A model generated the notes under the pieces. It was given only the letters and a program-made list of their open reading frames with translations. It searched no databases and had not been told where the DNA came from. Below are positions 29,370 to 40,243 of a stretch of 64,000 nt of DNA, one piece after another; position 1 is the stretch's first letter, and each line of letters begins with the position of its first letter. This stretch comes from Drosophila miranda (taxonomy: Eukaryota; Arthropoda; Insecta; Diptera; Drosophilidae): contig NC_046675.1 in assembly GCF_003369915.1 (NCBI RefSeq), positions 14,198,001 to 14,262,000 of the forward strand. Direction: 5' to 3'. Position numbers and translations under genes: made by a program.

Positions 29370-29698
29370 ATGGTCGGCAAGAGTAAGAAGAAGCGGAATA
29401 GCAAGGATTCCACATCCAGTAATGCTGGCAGTGGTGAGGGAGATGAAAAGAAGAAGAAGGATGGCGGTGGTGGAGGCGGCGGTAAGAAAAAAGGAGGCGT
29501 GGGCAAGTCCATCGGCTGCGATATCTTCAACGATGCTGCCATGGAGAACGCCTACTATGTGTGCCATAATGTCCAGGTGAGCCATTGTTAGCCGTGCGAT
29601 TCGGTGTACTCATCAGATGAATGTTTCAGGATGTGCTCAAATCACGGGGCTTCGCCTGGCCCGATGGCCAAAAGAAGAAAAAGAAGGGAAAACGCTGA
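29370..29698 (+). CDS. small lysine-rich protein, SMKR1-like
   Basis: Exons 29370-29576 and 29630-29698 (GT-AG, phase 0) give 91 aa. Low-complexity Lys/Gly/Ser-rich N-terminus (KSKKKRNSKDS, GGGGGGGKKKGG), then a conserved-looking core DIFNDAAMENAYYVCHNVQ | DVLKSRGFAWP and a basic tail KKKKKGKR. The core lines up with vertebrate small lysine-rich protein 1, which as I recall has DILSPAAMLNLYYIAHNV and a later RGFHWP, also ending in a basic tail. Function is not established. The gene begins only 129 bp after the protease stop. Confidence 0.8.
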
Positions 29699-30659
29699 GA
29701 ACAGGTGTCGGACAATTGTCTGATGAAATTCATGCATGAGAGCAACATATAAAATTGATGTTGTTTATTTTAAATAAGAGTATACAATTTGAGAAAGCAA
29801 AAATACTCGTATATTTTTAGTGGGAATTGAATTAATCAATTCGTAAGAATAAAAGGGACTTTTTTGAAAGAATTATTTATTTTATAAAATTATTTAATTA
29901 ACAATTCTAAGTAAAATATTTCATTCAAATTTGAGGAATATATGAATGAAGTATTTTTTTTCACTGGCAAAGTATTTTGATTTGTACTTTAAAATTAAAT
30001 CAAAAATTTAATTATTTCATAAATGTATATTTATTTTATATGATGAGGGAGCTGTTCCAGCTCATGTCATCTCTTTAATGAAAATTATTGTATGTAATAC
30101 ATTTCAATATTTTGGAGTTCATCCATTCTAAAAAGTCAAGTTCAAGTATTTTAAAGGCTATGTCCTCATCAAATCGTAAAGGCATCTATCTATATAATTA
30201 AAGTCTACGTTCCGTTTGGTACTAATCATTTTTGTGAAAGAGGTAAAGATGATAGATCTAAAGCTATTCGGAGCATATTACTCTACATTGCTTTTATTTA
30301 TACACATTTATATACACGAAACCAAATCGAGGCAGTCATCGATCAAACCATTTCCCAAATAAATCGCAGTCTGCCTTAAGCTAAACGTCAGCACCAATGA
30401 GAGCAGCAAACACGTCTAGAACAAACGTCAGAATCTCCAAAAACACGAAACAACACACATTTTGAAATTAGCGTGTGAAAAAATAAGAAAACAAAATTCG
30501 GCTCGTTTTGTAGAATTTTCTGCACCATAAAAATCGACGCAACGAACGCACGCCTTTAGTTGATCGAAAACAGCAGACGCAGCAGCAGGTGCCGCCGAAT
30601 CTTTGAGAACAGTTTGGAACTATCGGTAGATACATACATACATACAAGATCGCGTCAGA
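29699..30659. other. AT-rich spacer and Hsc70-2 5' region
   Basis: About 1 kb, strongly AT-rich between 29750 and 30200, with no coding signal. The final 150-200 bases are presumably Hsc70-2 promoter and leader. A single GAATTTTC near 30513 resembles part of a heat-shock element, but there is no proper three-unit array. Confidence 0.4.
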
Positions 30660-32868
30660 ATGGCCAAGATACCGGCAATCGGAATCGATTTGGGAACCAC
30701 CTACTCCTGCGTGGGAGTGTGGCAGAACAGCAAGGTGGAGATCATAGCCAACGACCAGGGCAACCGGACGACCCCCTCCTATGTGGCATTCAACGACACG
30801 GAGCGCCTGATTGGCGATGCGGCCAAGAACCAGGTGAGTCAGGGTCAGGCCACCACCAAACGGGGGCCAATTATGATTGTCCAAATATGAGCGTGCGCCG
30901 ATATGGTCAGATATACGAACATAGATGCCTGCTGCAGCGATGATGATGATGTGATCCGATTTGAGCGATTTAATTGGAACTGTATATATATGTATGTACA
31001 CAAATAAATATGAAAGCAGCATCAGCGTCATGTGTGGGTGGATGGGCGCCTGCCGACACTTGGCCAAATAGTGGCCGTATATAAATAGCGAATGCGCTGA
31101 CTAATCCCGTTTCCACACCCGATCCCACCCTCCGCAGGTTGCCATGAACGCCAAGAATACGGTCTTCGATGCGAAACGACTGATTGGCCGCAAGTTCGAC
31201 GACAAGAAGATCCAGGAGGACCTCAAGCACTGGCCCTTCAAAGTCGTTAACGACGGGGGTAAGCCCAAAATTGAGATCGAGTTCAAGGGCGAGCGCAAGC
31301 GCTTTGCCCCCGAGGAGATCAGCTCGATGGTCCTGACCAAGATGCGCGAGATTGCCGAACTATATCTGGGTGGCAAGGTGAAGGATGCCGTCATCACAGT
31401 GCCGGCCTACTTCAACGACAGCCAGCGGCAGGCGACCAAAGATGCCGGCTCCATTGCCGGTCTCAACGTGCTCAGAATAATCAACGAGCCCACGGCCGCT
31501 GCCTTGGCGTACGGTCTGGACAAGAATCTGAAGGGCGAACGCAACGTTCTCATATTCGATTTGGGCGGCGGCACCTTCGACGTGTCCATTCTGACCATCG
31601 ACGAGGGGTCGCTGTTTGAGGTCAAGGCCACGGCCGGCGACACCCATCTGGGCGGCGAGGACTTCGACAACCGTCTGGTCAACCACTTCATGGAGGAGTT
31701 CAAGCGCAAGTACAAGGCCGACATCAAGGGCAATGTGCGGGCCCTTCGCCGCCTGCGCACTGCCTGCGAGCGGGCCAAGCGCACGCTGTCCTCCAGCACG
31801 GAGGCCTCCTTGGAGATAGATGCCTTGCACGAGGGCATTGACTTCTATTCGAAGATTTCGCGTGCCCGCTTCGAGGAGCTGAATATGGACCTGTTCCGCT
31901 CGACCATGCAGCCAGTGGAGCGTGCGCTCAGCGATGCCAAGATGGACAAGAAGTCCATCCACGATGTGGTCCTGGTGGGCGGCTCCACGCGTATTCCCAA
32001 GATACAGCGCCTCCTGCAGGACCTATTTGGAGGCAAGCAGTTGAACTTGTCCATCAATCCCGACGAGGCCGTGGCCTATGGCGCCGCAGTGCAGGCTGCC
32101 ATCCTCACGGGGGTCGGCAGCTCCAAGATCCAGGATCTGCTTCTGGTGGACGTGGCTCCACTCTCCCTCGGCATCGAGACGGCCGGCGGAGTGATGACCA
32201 AGCTGGTGGAGCGTAACGCCCGGATTCCCTGCAAGCAGCAGCAGACCTTCACCACCTACAGCGACAACCAGAACGCCGTGACCATCCAGGTGTTCGAGGG
32301 CGAGCGTGCCATGACCAAGGACAACAATCTCTTGGGCACCTTCAACCTAAACGGCATTCCGCCGGCTCCACGTGGCGTGCCCCAGATTGATGTGACCTTT
32401 GACCTGAACGCCGATGGCATTCTGAATGTCGCCGCCAAGGACCACAGCTCCGGCAGGTCCGAGAAGATCACTATCACCAACGACAAGGGTCGTCTGTCCA
32501 AGGCCGAAATCGACCGCATGCTCTCCGATGCCGAGAAATACAAGGACGAGGACGAAAAGCAGCGCGAGCGGGTCCAGGCCCGCAACACTCTCGAGGGATA
32601 CCTCTACGGATGCAAGCAGGCGGTTGAGGAGGCGGCCTCTGGGGTCCTCTCCGATGCCGATCGCACCACGGTGCGCGACAAGTGCTCCTCCGAGATGGCC
32701 TGGCTGGACAAGAACACGCTGGCCGAGAAGGAAGAGTACGAGCACCACATAAAGGACACCCAACGCGTGTGCAGTCCCATTATGACCAAGTTGCATGGCG
32801 GCGCCGGTCAGAAAGGCAAACAGCAGACTGGCAATGGCACCGGACCCACCGTGGAAGAGGTTGACTAA
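30660..32868 (+). CDS. Hsc70-2: heat shock cognate 70, cytosolic (Hsc70-2)
   Basis: ATP-dependent chaperone of the cytosol. Exons 30660-30833 and 31138-32868 give 634 aa. All three HSP70 signatures are present: IDLGTTYS near residue 9, [14 protein letters not shown] near 200, and [14 protein letters not shown] near 335. The C-terminus is PTVEEVD, the EEVD motif that binds TPR co-chaperones, marking it as cytosolic. The single intron after codon 58, the distinctive C-terminal segment and the position near rosy fit Hsc70-2 rather than the major Hsc70-4. A possible AATAAA sits at 32928-32933, and the next gene's start codon follows 62 bp later. Confidence 0.95.
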
Positions 32869-32927
32869 ACGCCGCAAACGAATTCTGAAATTCAAACAAT
32901 ATTATTCATTATGTACGAGTATTCGGA

Positions 32928-32933
32928 AATAAA
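32928..32933 (+). terminator. Hsc70-2: Hsc70-2 poly(A) signal
   Basis: AATAAA 60 nt beyond the Hsc70-2 stop. With the next start codon at 32995, the downstream gene must have a very short leader or start within the Hsc70-2 3'UTR. Confidence 0.65.
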
Positions 32934-32994
32934 TTAGCACTCTTTAGGCAGCCAAGTGGCGTTTGCAACGACTCTCCTCCAGTCGTGCGTTTCT

Positions 32995-34374
32995 ATGGCT
33001 GCGCTGAGCAAGTCGTTGGAGGAGACCATTCGCTGGCGCAGCTGCCAAGAGCTGCTCCATCCGCGTAGCTGCCGGCGGGCGGCACTCGAAAATGTCTGCC
33101 GCTTTGCCTGGTCCAACTCGAAGTATTATCTGCCAGTGGTCTTGCTGCATTTGGGGAAGCACGGCATCCTTTCGGGCGGTGGCTGGTTGTCGCTAAACCT
33201 ACTGCTGGATTCGTTGTGGTACTATGCCCAACTGGTACTCGGCGGCGTGGCGAATGCCAGCCTCATATCGATCTCCATGTGCAGCCTACGGTACGTACGC
33301 GGGGCATGTTTGATGACTGATAACCCTTGACATCCATTGCTGTTTGCAGCAACCTGCTGGGAAAGTTCCACCTGTACACTTTGCTGTTTATTCCGGCTGC
33401 CATTGGGGGCAGCATCTGTGCTTGCTTTCCCAGACGCGTGAAGCACCTTCAGCACACGGCCATATTTCAGTCAGTGAGTAGTAGATGGAGTTGGTCATAA
33501 TTCATTCAAGGGCACTCACCCACTTGCAGCTCATTGAGAGTCTTCTGCTGCATTCCAATCCGTTGGCCAGAGCCGTAACGCGTTCCCTGCCGCTGCAATC
33601 TCTGATCTTCATGTGCTGCAGCGCCGTCATCCTGGAGGGCAAACAGAAACGCTGGGGGCATAGTGGCTTTTGGTTTCTAACGCCCGACGCTGCACCGACT
33701 GTGGATGATCTTCCTGGAAAGGGGTGCACACACCCTGAACTCGACTGCCGTCTTTACGTAGTGCGTGGCATTCGCAACTATCTAATGATTGGACTCGCTT
33801 TGGATCTCTTCAGGGCCATTATCAGCTGCACGAAGGCAGGCGAGTGGCGTTTGAGGCATCTTAGTCTCCAGTCAACGGCCTGGCTGGGCTGCTACGTGGG
33901 CATCTACAGGGTAAGGAACACACATTTCGATGCAGCAAATCAAGAGCTCAACGTTTTCAGGCCGTTCTCTGCTATCTACGACACGGGCCAGTGGTCAAGG
34001 ACTCGTCGAGGCATCTATGGGCTGGCTTTCTTGGGGGCCTCAGCTATCTTCTCTACCCGAAACCGACTATTTTAAGTTACGCCATGCTAGAGGCCATTCG
34101 CACACTGTGGGCAAGACACCAAGGATCGAAGAAGGACTCAAAGAAGCGTCACGGCTACGGCTATGGCGATCTGGCGTTCCCCGTTGCTCTGGCCTACCTC
34201 ATTCACAACTACGTACTGCAGTCGCAGAGGGTGAGCGGACTGTCCGGCGTCATCATCGACAATACTACAGCCAACTAGTAAGTCGAATGGATTTATCGGC
34301 TGCTCAAATTACAGTTTCGTTCCCTTCTTCCACAGCGCATTAAACATCAGAAAGCGCCTAGCCCGCCTGTGTTG
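32995..34374 (+). CDS. TMEM135-family membrane protein, copy 1
   Basis: Multipass protein of the TMEM135 family, linked in animals to peroxisomes, mitochondrial dynamics and lipid handling. Exons 32995-33290, 33350-33473, 33530-33910, 33961-34277 and 34335-34374 give 385 aa. The N-terminus MAALSKS matches vertebrate TMEM135 exactly. Hydrophobic segments include YYLPVVLLHLG, LLGKFHLYTLLFIPAA, SLIFMCCSAVILEG and LWAGFLGGLSYLLYP. The family landmarks RNYLMIGLALDLFR and GFLGGLSYL are conserved. Upstream of the ATG the frame is open to 32956 without another ATG. Tandem with copy 2, which starts 185 bp after its stop. Confidence 0.85.
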
Positions 34375-34559
34375 AATCGATTAGACTATTGTTTTATGTG
34401 CGTTCCGTTCAAATAAACTTTTCCAATGTTTTGCATATTAACCTCCGACTTGAACCAATCCGACTGGCGAGCTTTCAGCGGCCACTCGGCCGGGGATGGG
34501 CATGGGAATGGGGTGTACCCCGACAGTCCGTCCCGGGAAGTCACCGCGATCGCCGCGAT

Positions 34560-35968
34560 ATGGCCGTCGCCCCAAGCAAGCTGTTGGAGAGGCCCTTGAA
34601 TCGCCTGCATTGTTGCGTCCTGCACAGCCGTCCAGGACAGAGCTGCACCCATGCCCTGCTTTGGAATATCTACCGCAATCATGTGTCGAGTGCCAAATAT
34701 TACTCCCCCTTGCTGCTGGTCTGCTAGTGTTTCATTAGGCAGTAAGTCCCCAGATAAATATTCCACATTTTCGATTCCTTGCAGCTGCCTCTGGTCCTGA
34801 AGTGGCGCAAGGTAACCAAAGGAACGATCCTGGCTATAGTGAAGAACTATGTGCAGTCCGTCAGCTTCGCCTCCTGCATCAATGCGTTCACGTTTTACTT
34901 CATGTGCGTGGCGCGGCGACTCAACGGGCGCTTCGTGTTCATCTACACCCCCTACCTGTCGTGCTGGCTGGCATCGCAGCTCAGCTGGTGGATGCCACCG
35001 CAGGTTCTGCTGTACTTTTCGACTGGCATTACACATGCGGTGAGTGCAGTGGCTGGAAAGAGTCCCAAATGAGTCTAACATGTGCCCACGAATGATGTTG
35101 CAGGCCTTGGAGAGCCTGCTACGGCAGTGGGGCCTTGGTCTGGTGCATTCGCGTTGGGGCCAGACGACGGTATTCATGCTGAGCTCCCTAGTGGTCTTGC
35201 ACTATCAGCAAGCGCAAAAGTATTCGGGTTTCTGGTTCATCAAGCCAACGCCCTTGCCTGTGGACTACCCCAAATGGTCAGCGGGCAAGCGCCTCCGGCA
35301 GAGTCTAACCCAGTTTGGAACTTATCTGGGAATTGGTCTAGCACTAGACTTGGGGCACGCCATAATGCGCCGAAACCTCATGCGTCTGCGACTGGATACA
35401 ACTCGATTCTTGGTCGGCTACATGGGCCTGTTTCAAGTATGTTTTCCCATTCCCCCATCTAAAAAACGATGTATTTTCGCTTTTATTCCAGTTGATGCAA
35501 TGGATATTACTGAGAATGAGGCTGAAACGGAGGCAGGCGAATGCTTGGGCAGCATTTGTCAGTGGTGTATCCTTTGCCCTGCTCAATCGCACGACCTTAA
35601 TGACCTTTGCCATGGTCACAGCCAGCCAGGTGATCTGGCGGCAGGTCTGCTCACGGGACCCTGGCAAAGAAAGGCTACTGGCCTTCCTACAGAAGATACC
35701 CTGGGCCAAGCTGTTGATACCGTGCAGTCTGGCTTATTTGGTGCACACTTTCTTTTTCCACGAAGATATCCTCAACGGGCTGGCCAGGGACTTCATTGAC
35801 TGCACCTGCGACCACAAGTAAGTTAATTACAATATTCCCTGTTGCATTCCCTGTGTAGACCTCGGATATTGCAGTGGCCAGCGTTTGCTGAACCTGATGA
35901 AGCTTCCCAACGAAAATGTCATACTAACGACAGTCAACAGGTCTCCAAGAACATCATTTTGGTTTTAG
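34560..35968 (+). CDS. TMEM135-family membrane protein, copy 2
   Basis: Paralog of the preceding gene. Exons 34560-34718, 34785-35039, 35104-35436, 35492-35817 and 35875-35968 give 388 aa, similar to copy 1. Shared features: SAKYYSPLLLL near the start, GFWFIKP (GFWFLTP in copy 1), GTYLGIGLALDLGHAIMR and SGVSFALLN. The first donor is poor (CTG|GTCTGC at 34719). A near-perfect donor (GCA|GTAAGT) lies 23 nt downstream, but using it would include an in-frame TAG at 34725-34727. Only the weak donor gives the family sequence. Start chosen as the first ATG in frame; the frame is open upstream to about 34389. Confidence 0.8.
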
Positions 35969-36206
35969 CATAGACCAACATAGCATCAAAGTTATTAGAC
36001 CGATTAGAAAACCAGATAAACGTCGCATACATTAAGCCAAAACAAGCTTTTGGATTTTATTTTGAAGAAAAATCGATACGCCGGCGATGTCTCCAGTTAT
36101 GTGAATGAAGATGAGAATGAGATGTCTCCAAACATTAATTATAATTTAATATGAATTATCTGTTAAAAGCCTTGTCTTGGAGATAAATGGCAGGAGGTAA
36201 TATGAT

Positions 36207-38793
36207 TTATTCATCGTTAGCCAGCCAAATATCCGAAGTGCAGTCGCCACCGGGATAACGCATTTCATGGGGCAGGCCAGGACCATAGGGCTCGTTTGCA
36301 AAGTCCACGAAGAAGTCCTCATTCAACGAGATGCCACCATTCACAGTATCCACATCAATTAGGCAAACATGACCACCCTTGGACACCATCTTGGGATAAA
36401 ACTGAAATGAAATGGGGATTGTTTTCATAAAATGTCCCCGTATACTTCCTTTCCAAATGCAAACTTATGACATTTTACCGTCGCGCTCCTCATTTTGTCT
36501 CATATGTTCTAGGAAATCATGTCCTTGAGCGAATTTCGAGTTCAAATGACCTCGGAGTCCTTTTTGATCATAAGATGTGTTTCAACACCCATATAGCTGC
36601 AACTGTAAATAAAGCTAAGGGTGTTTTAGCGTTCATCAAGCGTTGGTCCAAGGAGTTTGACGACCCGTACGTTACGAAACAATTGTACATCTCGTTAGTA
36701 CGTCCTATATTGGAGTATTGTTCTTGTGTGTGGAGCCCGCAGTATAAAGAGCAGCAGGCTGTTATTGAATCCGTGCAAAAGCAATTTTTAATTTTTGCCC
36801 TTCGGAACTTTAACTGGGACTCGGGTAGAATCTTGCCACCCTACCGGTCTAGGCTAAATCTTATTGACCTGCCATCGTTGCACCATCGCAGAATATGCAA
36901 TGGCGTAATGTTCGTGCACAAGCTCCTTCTTGGGACTGTTGACTCCCAAACTCTCTTGGGTCAGATTGACTTGGCCGTTCCATCCAGACCTACCCGTACT
37001 TTTAGGCCTATCCGTCTACCCATATGTAGGTCTAATTATGCTGATCATGAACCTTTTAGGGTTTTATGCCATAATTATAACTCCCTCTGTCTAACCCTAT
37101 CCCCTGAACTGTCTCTTAAACTAATTGCATGCAATATTTATAATCATTTAAATTTAGCTAACTTTTAACTTATCTTTTTCCGCCTTTAGTAACTAAGTAC
37201 CATTATTAACAGATAATTTGTTAATTTAATAAATAAATAAATAAATAAATAAATACGGCCTAATGCTCTTGATGGCAGCTCACCTGTTTGTCCCAGGGGG
37301 AGTATAGAGATGATGAGACATACAAACGCTTTCCGTCCAGGGAGAGCTGCATCATTTGCGGGCCACCTTCCAGACGGCGACCTTTGACATAACGTGCTGG
37401 TGGTCTCTCCTATGCGATGCCATTTAGAACCGATTCAAGTGTATTTTTTCATTCAACACTCACTGTCAATTCTTTATCCTCCTTTACAACGACGTTGGGT
37501 AGGTCGCTGCATATTGCACCTCCTAGGAATAGCTGGCCCGTCAGCTTTGGGTGTTCCGGGACGCTGATGTCGTACTGCCGAACATCGCCGTGCCTCCAAC
37601 AGTTGACGTAGAGGAATCTGTCATCCAGGGAAATTATAATATCTGAAATCATGCCACCCATTTCCTCCGCAGTTCCGCTTCCAGTGTCCACGAGCTTTTC
37701 CGGAATGGCAATTACTTTTTTGGCCTCAAACTCATCGGAGTCGGGCTTCTTCTTGAAGTAGAAGACCTTGGCGTTCAAGGCACATCCGACGAACCCTTCG
37801 GCCCGTTTCGGGTCATGCAGGAAGCGAATCTCCAAGGGCGTTATGCCATCCGTACCCAAATCAATGGTTTGGTACAAAGTTTGCGTAGACCATTTGTAAA
37901 AGTTGAGCCTGCAACCATACTGAGTCATGTCTTCAAGATCTTTGATCTGCCAGCCACTGCAAAGGGTATACAAATGATAATTAGTAAACCTTAGACCCCT
38001 TTCAAATAATACTAACCGTCGAAATTTATTGGGAGCTCCCCATTCCGACGCAACCATTACATCAAAATAGGGCTGATACCAGAAATCATATCCACACAAG
38101 GCCTTCTCTTCCCCCTTAGTCCAGGTTCCAATGCAATTGAAGTCCGAATCAAACAGGATGAAATCACCCTTGGCGTTTCCCTCTGCGTCGCCCATCACAG
38201 ATATCATAATATTGCCATTGGCCAGGCAGTGCGTCGTATGGGGCCCCGTCACATTGTGGCTCTTTAGCACGTCGCCATCGATTGTCTTTATGATTTCGGG
38301 CTTCCGCGGATCCTTGACCACGTCGAGTATGTAGACAAAGTCCGAGTTCAGGGCCGGCAACACCAGTCTGTCCCTCTTCGGAATGGTTTTTGCGTTCTCG
38401 TCCACATAGTAGCAACTCGAGCAAGCATTCCACCCAGAGTGGTGCAGCTCGTCCCCTTTCCGATTCGTAAACGTGCGGTGAATAATCTATGGATCAACAT
38501 CATCTAATTAAGCTGAGTGCGAGCCAAGTCTTTTTATTTTCTTACTTGGCAGTAGGTGGGGCTCTCGGGGTCCACGTCGATTGTTGACAGGTAGTCGCCG
38601 TGGGGCTCGTCCAAGTTGGGCTGCACCGTCACCGTGTAGAGGAGCTTCTCTCGGGGGCCGCTCTTCATGGCATCCAATGGCGTTGCGTAACCGGGTCCGC
38701 GACAGCATGCTGCAGAAAAACAATTCGATTATCAACATTGTTCTCGACTTTTATTAATTTTGTACTGCGGTATTTCGTACAATTCTTAGACAT
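36207..38793 (-). CDS. CG7966: selenium-binding protein family (SELENBP1-like methanethiol oxidase)
   Basis: Beta-propeller enzyme; the human member oxidises methanethiol to H2O2, formaldehyde and H2S. Exons high to low: 38793-38781 (MSKN plus one base), 38709-38546, 38486-38017, 37956-37464, 37409-37284 and 36401-36207, giving 486 aa. The CSSC motif in [13 protein letters not shown] is the family's conserved Cys pair. Other landmarks: [61 protein letters not shown] and [15 protein letters not shown]. The tiny first exon was placed because it restores a Met in phase and matches the remembered fly N-terminus. The last intron (882 bp) is mostly a LINE fragment. The melanogaster symbol is from memory. 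Confidence 0.9.
36430..37257 (+). mobile_element. non-LTR retrotransposon (Jockey/I-group LINE), 3' fragment
   Basis: An open frame (36467-37168, 233 codons) codes the C-terminal end of a reverse-transcriptase ORF. It carries the landmarks [48 protein letters not shown] and [12 protein letters not shown], typical of Jockey-superfamily elements after the RT palm. A short 3'UTR and an (TAAA)n tail near 37225-37257 follow. It is truncated at the 5' end, as usual for LINEs, and lies antisense to the host gene within its last intron. The open frame suggests a recent insertion. No clear target-site duplication was found by eye. Confidence 0.85.
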
Positions 38794-38974
38794 TGCGCGG
38801 CAAGTTTGTTGTGGACTGGAACCAAAGAACAGCGAAACGAAAATGAGTATTGTCTGCTGTTGAGCGAGACTTTTATACGTGGTGTTCTCTTTCAAGTATA
38901 GAACCGGTATATATATGTACATATGTAATGCTCCCAGCAATCGTATCACAACAAGAGGTTAGTTTAGTTTTATA

Positions 38975-39137
38975 CAGTCAAACTTCTCTATTACGAACTT
39001 CTGTACAACAAAGTTTTCTATATAACGAAATTATTTGCAAAACAATGCTATGCTATATTCTGCAAAAATGAATTCTATATTACGAATTTTTCGTATAACG
39101 AGTGCCCCTTTGGATTCGCTATATGGAAGTTCGACTG
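38975..39137. mobile_element. 163-bp MITE with terminal inverted repeats (TA target)
   Basis: Begins CAGTCAAACTTC and ends GAAGTTCGACTG, so the 12-bp termini differ at one position. Both ends are flanked by TA. The interior is AT-rich and non-coding, with ACGAA-type words near both ends. TIR sequence and TA target resemble the pogo/Tigger branch of Tc1/mariner MITEs. It lies just upstream of the selenium-binding-protein gene. Confidence 0.7.
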
Positions 39138-39383
39138 TATATACATATGTACAGATAAGACTCATTCTCTCAGTGTTCAAGTGGAATAGATTCAATACAT
39201 ATGCAAGTACAACAAATAATCCGCCAATTTAGATAAGAACCCCTATAAACCCCCAGCGGGCTTGACTTTATTTTTTTTTTAGTTATTATAAATGTAATTA
39301 AACATATACTTTTATGTGTATTTTTATTCTAAAATTTTAATTTATTTATTTATTTTATTTTGATTAAAAGAGTATGTACATCC

Positions 39384-39607
39384 TTGCGCGGCAAGGAATT
39401 CAAAACTGTTGATTAAAATCGAGCTTCTCCTCAACGAAAGCCTACTCAAACCAATTTGGTCATATGGAAGTAATTCTGTATGCTTATTGGAGAAGTTGGC
39501 GTGGCAAGGAAATCAAAACAATGAATTAAACATAAGCTTACCCCCTATAAAAGTCTACTCAAACCTACATATATAGTCATATGGAAGTCATCCTGGATGC
39601 TTTGCAA
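39384..39607. repeat. diverged tandem duplication of ~110 bp
   Basis: Unit 1 (39384-39487) and unit 2 (about 39494-39607) share GGCAAGGAA, TCAAAAC, AATTAAA-like words, GTCTACTCAAACC or GCCTACTCAAACC, GTCATATGGAAGT and a final ATGCTT, in the same order. No coding potential. It lies in the gap between the two syntenic blocks. Confidence 0.7.
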
Positions 39608-40243
39608 TACAACTTGCCCAACGCTCACTTGCAAACGATAATGCCTATTAATAGTGATTGGAGCGTAAAAATATTACGCCCATTATTCCTTTCCACAATA
39701 TCACAACTTTTAAACCGCCCCTCTGTCCAGTTGTTTCCGATTGGAGTCTGATTGATATAGAAGAAATGTAATCGATATATCGATATGGTGCAACAGGTTT
39801 CCGTTACCTTATTTTAGAAACAATCAAATAAAAGGGAGTATTTAAAACTAGCCAATATTGTAGAAAATTGATTCATTTACCTGATAATAGTGTGATTTCA
39901 GGACTGAGAGTCTTAGCTAAGTCTCCTAAACCGATTAATCGAACGCGACTTAACTCAAGCTTTTATTCTGTTTAAATAAAGTGGGTTTAAATGGGCTAAG
40001 TTCGTTTTTTTATCGGTATATTTTAAAAATGTGACGGTATAGACTGCAAAATCGGCTTTTTGTCTTCAAGGTATATTAGGCGAAAGGGGCGGATTTCAGC
40101 TTGCGTGCGTTGCACGTTTCGCTTGTTGTCCATACCCTATTTTTCCTCCCATTATGTAGCAAAAGTGCATTACTGTGTAGTTGCCATGTAATAAATTGAG
40201 CAAATGTAAACATTGTGCAAACACAAAAAAAAACAAACACAAA
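39608..40243. other. OXSM 5' flank
   Basis: No gene seen. A TATCGATA-containing cluster (ATCGATATATCGATATGG) occurs near 39773 and CGGTATATTTT / GACGGTATA words near 40015-40045, both common in fly housekeeping promoters. Confidence 0.4.

Noticed and set aside
30480-30660. Heat-shock elements upstream of Hsc70-2
   Set aside because: Only an isolated GAATTTTC was found; no array of three alternating GAA/TTC units, consistent with a constitutive cognate gene.
34386-35177. 263-codon open frame on the minus strand
   Set aside because: It is the antisense shadow of TMEM135 copy 2 exons 1-2; no domain, and the plus-strand frame matches a known family.
36467-37168. The LINE frame as a host gene
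   Set aside because: Its motifs are those of a non-LTR reverse transcriptase C-terminus and it ends in a TAAA tail within an intron.
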